DNA of 18,159 bases from an uncultured Flavobacterium sp. GTDB taxonomy: Bacteria > Bacteroidota > Bacteroidia > Flavobacteriales > Flavobacteriaceae. Below the pieces are notes generated by a model that was not told where the DNA came from, searched no databases, and saw nothing but the letters and a program-made list of their open reading frames with translations. The position numbers and the translations under genes were made by a program. The DNA is taken from NCBI GenBank assembly GCA_946479395.1, contig CAMLFV010000023.1, positions 1-18,159 on the forward strand, written 5' to 3'. Positions 9,102-14,852 of this stretch are shown here, piece by piece; the first letter of the stretch is position 1; each line of letters begins with the position of its first letter.

Positions 9102-9134
9102 TGTTATGTACCAGATGTATTGACTACTAACCTT

Positions 9135-9174
9135 GGGTAAGGTATCAGAAGTATTGATAGAATTTAAAATACCT
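9135..9174 (+). repeat. Direct repeat, copy 1 (immunity-gene remnant?)
   Basis: This 40-base unit matches 9232-9271 at 35 positions. Its frame from 9136 reads GKVSEVLIEFKIP, continues to ANVEIIHQ and stops at a TAA around 9199. It looks like the last residues of a protein gene whose upstream part is gone. Confidence 0.7.
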
Positions 9175-9231
9175 GCCAACGTAGAGATTATACATCAATA
9201 ATGGAGTTCCTAACTTTACATAGACAAAAAA

Positions 9232-9271
9232 GGGTAATGTATCAGAAGTGTTGATAGAATCTACAATGCCT
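9232..9271 (+). repeat. Direct repeat, copy 2
   Basis: Second copy of the unit, 97 bases downstream of the first. In frame from 9233 it reads GNVSEVLIESTMP, so the GxVSEVLIE peptide is kept in both copies while the flanks differ. A shorter partial match (19 of 21 bases, 9395-9415) lies inside the IS1-like gene in another frame and may be chance. Confidence 0.7.
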
Positions 9272-9314
9272 ATAAACAGTAGCTTTATAAATCAAAGAAT
9301 GATTTATTTCATAA

Positions 9315-9346
9315 TAATAAAGACGAACATTTGTTCGTCTTTATTA
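9315..9346. terminator. Perfect 15-bp hairpin, bidirectional terminator
   Basis: Bases 9315-9329 (TAATAAAGACGAACA) and 9332-9346 are perfect complements with only TT between them. A/T-rich arms flank a GACGAACA core, so on either strand the stem ends in a T-rich segment. It sits 214 bases after the second lipoprotein and just before the IS1-like start. It may end the RHS-lipoprotein transcript and insulate the transposase. A terminal inverted repeat role was considered, but no matching copy is seen on the far side of the element. Confidence 0.75.
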
Positions 9347-9372
9347 ATTTAAGTGGCTTAAAACAGATAAAA

Positions 9373-9615
9373 ATGGTAAGTAGTAACACCTCGTGTATCA
9401 AATGTGTTGATAGAAAAAATATATGTGTTTGCTGTCAAGGTATATTAGTAAAGAATGGATTTTCTAAAGTCGGAAAACAACGATATAAATGTAAATTATG
9501 TAATAAAACGATTGTTTTAAATTACAGCTACAAAGCGTACTTAGCCAATATAAACAACAAAATTATTCTTTACATAAAAGAAGGTTTAGGTATTAGAAGT
9601 ATGCACGTATTTTAA
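9373..9615 (+). CDS. IS1-family InsA-like DNA-binding part
   Basis: ATG at 9373 was chosen over an in-frame TTG at 9331, which lies inside the hairpin. The 80-residue frame holds a zinc ribbon: C18-x2-C21, then VKNGFSKVGKQRYKC with C40-x2-C43. An HTH-like segment follows (YIKEGLGIRSM). It ends at TAA 9613-9615, where the catalytic part begins in the -1 frame. An extra N-terminal CIKC pair (C8, C11) precedes the ribbon. In IS1 the InsA part binds the ends and, alone, represses transposition. Confidence 0.8.
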   Translation: MVSSNTSCIKCVDRKNICVCCQGILVKNGFSKVGKQRYKCKLCNKTIVLNYSYKAYLANINNKIILYIKEGLGIRSMHVF

Positions 9616-10076
9616 AAATATCAACAACTACTTTGTTAAAAAGAATTATTAAAATAGCTAAGCTTACAGAATTGCCTAAAATAGAGAATCAAAGTTCTTA
9701 TGAAGTTGATGAACTATGCACTTTTGTTCAACATAAAAACAAACGCATTTGGATTGTTTATGTCCTTGAAAGAGAAACCAAACGAGTTGTAGATTTTAGA
9801 GTGGGTGCTAGAACAATCTTAACTTTAAAAACGTCTTTAAATAGTATTCTTAGAGCCAATCCCATTTCGGTTTTTACAGATAGATTAATTCATTACAAAA
9901 GTATAATTTCGAGTAATATTCATAAAAAAGTTCGTTTTGGAACTAATCTTATTGAAGGAAAGAATTTAACTTTACGTACTCATCTAAAACGTTTAAATCG
10001 TAAAACCATTTGTTTTAGCAGAAGTGCCGTTTTTTTAGAAGCTGTTTTAAAGATTTATTTTGGGAGTATTGTTTAA
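9597..10076 (+). CDS. IS1-family InsB-like DDE transposase part
   Basis: The frame is open from 9597 and overlaps the InsA part by 19 bases. Joined at about 9603 it reads GIRSMARILKISTTTLLKRI, the expected HTH sequence, so the two parts belong together. The catalytic residues are visible: Asp in SYEVDELCTF, Asp in SVFTDRLIHY and Glu in TNLIEGKNLTLR. They are followed by LKRLNRKTICFSRS, a hallmark of IS1 transposases. The only possible separate start is a TTG at 9633. Making the fused enzyme needs a -1 shift. IS1 does this by programmed slippage, but here a one-base loss (ATGCACG instead of ATGGCACG) explains the join equally well, which would make the copy defective. Confidence 0.8.
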   Translation, partial: KYARILKISTTTLLKRIIKIAKLTELPKIENQSSYEVDELCTFVQHKNKRIWIVYVLERETKRVVDFRVGARTILTLKTSLNSILRANPISVFTDRLIHYKSIISSNIHKKVRFGTNLIEGKNLTLRTHLKRLNRKTICFSRSAVFLEAVLKIYFGSIV

Positions 10077-10181
10077 AAAATAACATTCCATATACCAAGT
10101 GAGATAAAAAATCTATTTTTAACTGTTTGATAGTAAGGAGATGTTTATTTTATTTTTGAAAAAGTTAACTAAAACTTTGCA

Positions 10182-10204
10182 TGGTATTAATAATGGTAAT
10201 ACCA
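10182..10204. repeat. Inverted repeat TGGTATTA / TAATACCA
   Basis: TGGTATTA (10182-10189) pairs with TAATACCA (10197-10204) across a 7-base loop that itself contains ATAATGG. A TGCA precedes the left arm and TTTGCA follows the right arm. It is not followed by a T run, so it is not a classic terminator. It could be part of an IS end or a protein site. Confidence 0.6.
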
Positions 10205-10244
10205 TTTGCACCGTTAAAATATATAAAAGCTTTGTAAGTAAATA

Positions 10245-10287
10245 ACTAAAGCTTGCTATTAATAATAAAACACCAACAAGCTTTAGT
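10245..10287. repeat. Perfect 11-bp inverted repeat with 21-base loop
   Basis: ACTAAAGCTTG (10245-10255) and CAAGCTTTAGT (10277-10287) are exact complements. A third AAGCTTT-like word occurs just upstream (10227-10233). There is no T run on either side long enough for a terminator call. The function is unknown. Confidence 0.6.
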
Positions 10288-10396
10288 GTAATATTAAAAC
10301 ATCTTAATAGATGTGAATTTTCTTAAATCTTGTAACAAATAGTTCGAACTCTGTTTCAATGGGTTCACTTTTATATCAAAATTACATAAGTCATTT

Positions 10397-10469
10397 GACT
10401 CGATAGCTCAGTTGGTAGAGCACAACACTTTTAATGTTGGGGTCCTGGGTTCGAGCCCCAGTCGGGTCA
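10397..10469 (+). tRNA. tRNA-Lys(UUU), complete
   Basis: A 73-base tRNA with all arms: acceptor GACTCGA pairing with TCGGGTC (one G-T), D arm with AGCTCAGTTGGTAGAGC, anticodon stem-loop CAACACTTTTAATGTTG with TTT at 10430-10432, T arm CTGGGTTCGAGCCCCAG and discriminator A at 10469. CCA is not encoded. Positions 22-73 recur at the left edge of the window, 10417 bases upstream. Confidence 0.97.
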
Positions 10470-10476
10470 CTTTTTT

Positions 10477-10510
10477 AGGATAAATCTAATTTTAGGTTTA
10501 TCCTTTTTTG
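10477..10510 (+). terminator. Rho-independent terminator after tRNA-Lys
   Basis: AGGATAAATCTA (10477-10488) pairs with TAGGTTTATCCT (10493-10504) with one G-T wobble and a short loop, then a T run. It begins eight bases after the tRNA. The stem shares its AAATCTA part with the terminator of the first copy. Confidence 0.85.
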
Positions 10511-10551
10511 TTTTAACATATTTTCAATTAAAAACTTTCTATCTTTAAAAC

Positions 10552-11190
10552 ATGAAATCATACCTATATCTTTTTCTATTAATCTTTCTACCAATCCAAT
10601 TCTGGGCGCAGTCACATAAATTACAGTTTAAAACGGAACATGGCAGTTTTAAAGTGATGCTTTATGATTTTACGCCAAAACATAAACAGTTGATTTTGGA
10701 TGCCATTAAAAATGATGTTTATAAAGATGCCTTATTTAACCGAATTATAGAAAATTTTGTAGTTCAAGGCGGCGAGCATGATGATGATGTTGCATTAAGA
10801 GAAAAAGATTTACCTTTAAATGAACATTACAGATTGCCTGCCGAATTTGATTCAAGAGCTTTTCATAAAATGGGAGCTTTAGGAGCGGGTAGAGATGATA
10901 ATCCGCAGAAAGCATCTTTTTTAAATCAGATTTATTTTGTGATTGGAAAGCCGGTTTCGGTAACTGATTTGGATACTATCGAACAAAAAAAAGGCATTAA
11001 ATTTACAAAAGAACAGCGTGAAACATATTTTTCCAAAGGAGGGCTTCCGCGTTTAGATGGCGATTACACAGTATTTGGCGAAGTTTACGAAGGATTAGAT
11101 GTATTGCTGAAAATAAGCAAGTTAAAAACAAACGAAAAAGATGCTCCTTTACAGCCTGTATCTTTTGAAATTATTGAAATTAAAGAATAA
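10552..11190 (+). CDS. Cyclophilin-type peptidyl-prolyl cis-trans isomerase, exported
   Basis: A 212-residue protein with a signal peptide (MKSYLYLFLLIFLPIQFWAQ), so it acts in the periplasm, catalysing cis-trans isomerisation of X-Pro bonds during folding of exported proteins. The cyclophilin domain fills the rest. GSFKVMLYDFTPKH is the first strand. FNRIIENFVVQGG (62-74) holds the catalytic Arg64, with Asn in place of the usual His before it. LPAEF, MGALGAGRDDNPQKASFLNQ and YFVIG follow, then YTVFGEVYEGLDVLLKI at the end. An insert near 138-160 (TIEQKKGIKFTKEQRE) is typical of Bacteroidota members. The gene directly follows the tRNA terminator and stands alone; the next gene is convergent. 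Confidence 0.92.
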   Translation: MKSYLYLFLLIFLPIQFWAQSHKLQFKTEHGSFKVMLYDFTPKHKQLILDAIKNDVYKDALFNRIIENFVVQGGEHDDDVALREKDLPLNEHYRLPAEFDSRAFHKMGALGAGRDDNPQKASFLNQIYFVIGKPVSVTDLDTIEQKKGIKFTKEQRETYFSKGGLPRLDGDYTVFGEVYEGLDVLLKISKLKTNEKDAPLQPVSFEIIEIKE

Positions 11191-11214
11191 CATCAACCGT
11201 TTGAAAGTGATCTT

Positions 11215-12198
11215 TTATTTTAATCGTTCTTTCAACAGGCATAAAACACCAATTTCACTTTCTGATAGATTTTCATTCTTTTTAAGTAATTTGTTCACTT
11301 CTTTCTGAAAATATTTCAATGTTTTGCCGTTTAAGTATTTGTCAATTACTCGGGGATCAATATATGAACTTCGGGCTACAGCTGGCGTGTTTCCTAACTT
11401 TTCGCTTACTTGTATAACAGCATTCCGAATGTTTTTATCCATTGTTTTCTGATCCTTTTCTTCTTCCACATCTAACTCATCTAAAGCAATGGCAGCAATC
11501 ATGGTTCCTGACCAGGTTCTAAAATCTTTTGCCGAAAATTCTTCACCCATAACTTCCCGGATATACTGATTCAAATGTTCGCTTTTTACATCTTGAATGT
11601 TCCCGTTTTCATCGATAAATTTAAAAATTTCGTAACCCGGCATTTCATCGATTTCTTTTACAATTTTTGCCAGCTTTGCATCGGTAATATGTTTTTCTTG
11701 ATCTTTTCCAGACTTTCCTCTGTAAGTAAAAATTAGTTCGTCGCCTTTAATTTCTAAATGTTTGCTGCGCATGGTTGTTAAACCGTAGCTTTTATTTTGC
11801 TTGGTGTACGCATCACTTCCCGGACGAAAAAAAGCAGATTCTAATAAACGAACCATGGTAGCCAAAACCTTTTCGCGCGTTGGTTTACGTTTTCTCATGT
11901 GCTGACCTGTAACGCGGCGCATACGTTCTAACTGTTCGGCAAATTCAATAATTCTGTCAAACTTTTTCTGCTCTTGTTTTTGTCTGAATTTTGGATTGTA
12001 GATATATTGTTTTCTACCTAGTTCATCTCTACCAGTTACCAAAATTTTACTGTTTTTCTTTTCAGATATTTCAACATCTTTCCATGCAGGCGGAATTACC
12101 AACGATTTTATATAGGTTTTTACAGCTGTATCTGTAACGGTTTTTCCGTTTTCATCTGTATAACTAAATCCTTTTCCTTTTTTATTGCGGTAATACAT
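11215..12198 (-). CDS. Type IB DNA topoisomerase
   Basis: A 327-residue poxvirus-like bacterial TopIB, which relaxes supercoils by nicking one strand through a 3'-phosphotyrosine. Visible catalytic motifs in order: Arg144 in TTMRSKHLEI, Lys in the loop TYRGKSGKD (159-166), Arg227 in DFRTWSGT, Asn270 in KLGNTPAVARSSY (His in eukaryotic/viral enzymes) and the nucleophile Tyr279 in SSYIDPRVI. The N-terminal KGFSYTDENGKTV and IPPAWKDVEI are also typical. The ATG at 12198 cannot be extended, as a stop lies five codons upstream; many relatives have some 10-25 more N-terminal residues, so this form is slightly short. It lies 87 bases after the MdaB-like gene on the same strand and could be co-transcribed. 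It ends 24 bases from the convergent isomerase gene. Confidence 0.93.
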   Translation of the reverse strand: MYYRNKKGKGFSYTDENGKTVTDTAVKTYIKSLVIPPAWKDVEISEKKNSKILVTGRDELGRKQYIYNPKFRQKQEQKKFDRIIEFAEQLERMRRVTGQHMRKRKPTREKVLATMVRLLESAFFRPGSDAYTKQNKSYGLTTMRSKHLEIKGDELIFTYRGKSGKDQEKHITDAKLAKIVKEIDEMPGYEIFKFIDENGNIQDVKSEHLNQYIREVMGEEFSAKDFRTWSGTMIAAIALDELDVEEEKDQKTMDKNIRNAVIQVSEKLGNTPAVARSSYIDPRVIDKYLNGKTLKYFQKEVNKLLKKNENLSESEIGVLCLLKERLK

Positions 12199-12285
12199 AG
12201 CTGCAGAGTTTTAATGGCAAAATCAATTCAAATCATATTAAAGATAATGTTATATCAAAAACCTTGCAATAAAAATCAGATCATT

Positions 12286-12894
12286 TTAAACCAATTCTTT
12301 TACGAAAACCGATTTTAAATGATTCATATAATCTGTGTAATAATTAGCGATGCGTTCCGGAGTGGCGTTTTTTTCCAGATCATGAAAATGAAATCCCTGA
12401 ATTTTGCTCATTCCAGTAAAAGCATTCATTTTGTGAAAACCAAACAGCACGCCGTCATCAACCGAAGTTTCGTTGAAAAACTCACCAGGTAACGTAAAAG
12501 CAGTGTCTGGCGCGTTCCAAGTGGTGTTAACCATATAGTTTTTTCCGTGCATTAATCCGCCAGTTCCGTAATTTATCGCCGGATTTTTACTAGAACGCCC
12601 GTCACTGCTGTAAATTCCGTTTTGATGCCCCGCTGTAAAAACCTCATCAATATATTTCTTTAGTCTGTTTGGAACCTGAAACCACCAAATAGGCGTATTG
12701 TAAATAATCAAATCAGCCCATTTAAAATTTTCAACCTCATCCTCAGCAACAAATTCGTCGTTAATATCGGTAACTCTAACTTCAAAATCGTTTTCATTTA
12801 AAAAATCAACTGTCCAGGTGGTTAACGTTCTATTGAAAGCCCCACCAGAATGTGCAAAATGTTGTCCGCCGTTTATTATAAATATGTTTTTCAT
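12286..12894 (-). CDS. mdaB: MdaB-like NAD(P)H quinone reductase (flavodoxin fold)
   Basis: A 202-residue protein from ATG 12894 (MKNIFIINGGQHF). A longer frame starts at a TTG at 12921, but the ATG matches the family start. The sequence follows E. coli MdaB closely in motifs: INGGQHFAHSGGAFNRTLT (FMN phosphate loop), FKWADLIIYNTPIWWFQVP, KKYIDEVFTAGH, SSDGRSSKNP, YGTGGLMHGKNYM and TTWNAP. MdaB is a cytosolic FAD/NADPH two-electron quinone reductase that protects against quinones and oxidative stress. A LysR regulator gene is divergent, with 94 bases between the two ATG codons, a classic arrangement in which the regulator controls this gene. A CAAAATTA (TAATTTTG on the minus strand) at 12919-12926 fits its -7 element. 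Confidence 0.88.
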   Translation of the reverse strand: MKNIFIINGGQHFAHSGGAFNRTLTTWTVDFLNENDFEVRVTDINDEFVAEDEVENFKWADLIIYNTPIWWFQVPNRLKKYIDEVFTAGHQNGIYSSDGRSSKNPAINYGTGGLMHGKNYMVNTTWNAPDTAFTLPGEFFNETSVDDGVLFGFHKMNAFTGMSKIQGFHFHDLEKNATPERIANYYTDYMNHLKSVFVKELV

Positions 12895-12918
12895 TGTAGT
12901 ATCGTTTAAATTACAAAG

Positions 12919-12970
12919 CAAAATTATAACGCTATTTTGTATTATTAAAATAATATAAATTATAAATTTG
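12919..12970. promoter_or_regulatory. Divergent promoter region mdaB-like / lysR with operator-like palindrome
   Basis: For the LysR gene, TTG (12937-12939) and TAAATTTG (12963-12970) match the Bacteroidota -33/-7 pattern with a 23-base spacer. For the minus gene, TAATTTTG lies at 12926-12919, without a clear -33. Between them TATTATT-AA-AATAATA (12940-12955) is a perfect 7-bp inverted repeat containing a T-N11-A pattern, a plausible LysR-type site overlapping both promoters. Confidence 0.55.
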
Positions 12971-12988
12971 TATCATAATTATAATGAT

Positions 12989-13894
12989 ATGATTAATTTA
13001 GAATGGTACAGAACGTTTAAGGCGATTTATATAACAGGTACGTTAACCGGTGCTGCCGAGGCTTTGTATATATCGCAACCTGGAGTTAGCCTGCATTTAA
13101 GTTCGTTGGAGGCTTATGTGGGATATAAATTGTTTGATAGAACCAGCAGAAAAATGATTCCTACCGAACGGGCAAAAGTTTTGTTTAATGCGATTAATGA
13201 ACCTTTGACAAAGTTGGAAGTTGTGGAGAAAACATTTCAGAAATCGACCGAAAAGCATGCGCCAACAATAAGTATTGGTATGTGTTTTGAAACTTTTCAG
13301 ACTACGCTAGAACCTTTTGTTTCAAGTCTTGATTTTAATTTGATCATTAGTTTTGGAAATTATCCTGAAATGTTGGATCAGCTGGAAAAAGGAATTTTAG
13401 ATTTGATCATCACTCCCAAAAAAGGCACTTCGTTATTAATTGATCATGAACCGTTTTCAAGCGAAAAAATTATTTTGGTAGGAGGGAAGGATGTTGAAGT
13501 TTCCGAATTTAAAAGGCATTTAAAAGCAAATGATAAAACGACTTTAGAAGCTTGGCTGAAAGATCAAAAATGGTATGGAACAACCGGAGATATGGAACAT
13601 TTGTTTCAGTTTTGGAGCTTGAATTTTGACAAGAAACCCGATTTTCGTCCGAATTATATTGTTCCGAATCTTAATTCTATTGTCCGATGTTTGTTTGGTG
13701 GCAGCGGATTGGCAGTTATTCCTGATTTGCTTTGCCAGAAAGAAATCAATGAAGGAAAAATTAAGCTGATTTGGGAAGGAGAAAAAAAATTGATCAATAC
13801 GCTGTATTTCGGAACTCGGAAAAAGTCGATCCATCAACAAGAAATCAATCAGATAAAGGAATTGTTCAAAGAAGTAATGCCTAAGAATATATAA
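12989..13894 (+). CDS. LysR-family transcriptional regulator
   Basis: A 301-residue protein from ATG 12989 (MINLEWYRTF). A TTG seven codons upstream lies inside the -7 element and is rejected. The winged HTH is at about 10-60: YITGTLTGAAEALYISQPGV, SLHLSSLEAYVGYKLFDRTS. A two-lobe effector domain follows, with EKGILDLIITPK and the conserved LNSIVRCLFGGSGLAVIPD near 225-245. LysR proteins usually regulate a divergent gene, here the MdaB-like reductase. The inducer is unknown; a quinone or oxidative signal is an inference from the neighbour. Transcription ends at the hairpin at 13904. Confidence 0.92.
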   Translation: MINLEWYRTFKAIYITGTLTGAAEALYISQPGVSLHLSSLEAYVGYKLFDRTSRKMIPTERAKVLFNAINEPLTKLEVVEKTFQKSTEKHAPTISIGMCFETFQTTLEPFVSSLDFNLIISFGNYPEMLDQLEKGILDLIITPKKGTSLLIDHEPFSSEKIILVGGKDVEVSEFKRHLKANDKTTLEAWLKDQKWYGTTGDMEHLFQFWSLNFDKKPDFRPNYIVPNLNSIVRCLFGGSGLAVIPDLLCQKEINEGKIKLIWEGEKKLINTLYFGTRKKSIHQQEINQIKELFKEVMPKNI

Positions 13895-13903
13895 TAAAAA
13901 AAA

Positions 13904-13938
13904 TCAGGTACTTTTTACGGTACCTGAATTTATTTTAT
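13904..13938 (+). terminator. Terminator after the LysR gene
   Basis: TCAGGTAC (13904-13911) pairs with GTACCTGA (13920-13927) around an 8-base loop, followed by ATTTATTTTATT. It begins ten bases after the LysR stop codon. An A-rich stretch on its left would let it also work for minus-strand transcripts from the gene to the right. Confidence 0.75.
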
Positions 13939-14136
13939 TACCTAATAAACGGTAATTCTTTTTTCATAGCATAAAGTATAAAACAATTTATATGCCAAAA
14001 TTTAAGATAACTATAACAATACTTATTTATCAGTCAAAAATTGATTTATAAAATAAGTAAGATCATAAAATGATGATTTTATAAGTGAAAATTATCTTCT
14101 AAAAGTGGTAAAATTCCACAAAATAGTTTTGTAAAA

Positions 14137-14643
14137 TTAGATATTCAAATCACCTTGTCTGCCAATATCCATTTTACTTCCGGTTACTGCGCTTGCTGCA
14201 ACTTTAAAAAACGTAACCAGTTTATTTGTTTTATTGTCCCAGTAATGTGCTTCGGCTGGAGTGATCTTCAAGATACGAATATTAGGATCTTCCTTACCTT
14301 TTTCAAACCAGGCAGCAATCATGTCGTTCCAATATTTATCAATACGGGCAGCATCTTGCGATATTTCTCCAGTTCCGTTTATGCTTAAAAATTCGTACGA
14401 ACTTACATCGGCAAAAGTTATGGAAACTTCTTTGTTTTGCTGTAAATGTTGGTGCGTATCACTTTCGGCAGAAAATAGAAACCAAATATTTCCGTGATCA
14501 TCAACTTCTTGTCGGCTCATTGGTATGCTGTGCGGATAATTTGTTCCTTTTGGAAAGGTAGAAAGCATTCCAATATCAATAGAATCTACCATTTTCTGTA
14601 ATTTTTCAATTGCTTCGGTGTTGTTTAAATTTTCTGTACTCAT
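14137..14643 (-). CDS. Pyridoxamine 5'-phosphate oxidase-fold protein (general stress protein 26-like)
   Basis: A 168-residue protein of the split-barrel flavin-binding family. Seen in order: AIEKLQKMVDSIDIGMLSTF, PHSIPMSRQEVDDHGNIWFL, SDTHQHLQQNKEVSITFADV, YEFLSINGTGEISQDAARID, then YWNDMIAAWFEKGKEDPNIR, ITPAEAHYWDN and the C-terminal VTGSKMDIGRQGDLNI. This matches the general stress protein 26 group, thought to bind FMN or FAD in the cytosol; the substrate is not known. The gene stands alone on the minus strand, and an imperfect inverted repeat lies just upstream of its start. Confidence 0.88.
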   Translation of the reverse strand: MSTENLNNTEAIEKLQKMVDSIDIGMLSTFPKGTNYPHSIPMSRQEVDDHGNIWFLFSAESDTHQHLQQNKEVSITFADVSSYEFLSINGTGEISQDAARIDKYWNDMIAAWFEKGKEDPNIRILKITPAEAHYWDNKTNKLVTFFKVAASAVTGSKMDIGRQGDLNI

Positions 14644-14665
14644 AGCTTTTAATTTTAATTGTTAA

Positions 14666-14684
14666 AACGTTAATAATTAATGTT
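14666..14684. promoter_or_regulatory. Operator-like inverted repeat upstream of the stress-protein gene
   Basis: AACGTTAAT (14666-14674) and ATTAATGTT (14676-14684) form a 9-1-9 repeat with one G-T mismatch, 23 bases before the minus-strand ATG at 14643. This is a likely place for a regulator, but AT-rich DNA gives such repeats by chance. Confidence 0.3.
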
Positions 14685-14852
14685 GTTGTAACTTAATAAT
14701 CAATAACTGTACAAGTTTTACAGCTACAGATCAACTTTCGGATTAAAAAAAAATATAAAGGCATTTAATTTTACCATGTCTTAAATATATCCGAAATTTG
14801 CAAAAAATTTCTGCTATGGAAATTTTAATGTTACTTGTTTTATTCTGTTTAT

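Larger units (their letters stand above)
9373..10076 (+). mobile_element. IS1-family insertion sequence, coding part
   Basis: Two overlapping frames encode the InsA-like zinc-finger/HTH part and the InsB-like DDE catalytic part of an IS1-family transposase, about 234 residues when joined. The element sits at the downstream end of the RHS cassette, a common place for IS elements in such loci. I could not find matching terminal inverted repeats or a target-site duplication by eye, so the outer limits are not set and only the coding extent is given. Confidence 0.85.
10077..10396. other. Non-coding stretch between IS and tRNA-Lys
   Basis: About 320 AT-rich bases without a credible gene. It holds two hairpins, listed separately (10182-10204 and 10245-10287). 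The promoter of the tRNA should lie in the last 60 bases, but I see no clear TAnnTTTG element there. The stretch probably contains the right end of the IS and the right boundary of the island. Confidence 0.5.

Noticed and set aside
9135..9271. CRISPR array
   Set aside because: Only two imperfect 40-base units, with coding-like content, no dyad and no cas genes nearby.
9315..9346. Palindrome as terminal inverted repeat of the IS1-like element
   Set aside because: Both arms are adjacent and no matching copy is found beyond 10076, so it does not bracket the element.
10245..10287. Terminator or riboswitch upstream of tRNA-Lys
   Set aside because: Perfect arms but a 21-base loop, no T run and no gene directly downstream except a tRNA; left as an inverted repeat.
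13544..13840. Minus-strand ORF inside the LysR gene
   Set aside because: Lies wholly opposite a clear LysR effector domain; composition is that of an antisense shadow.
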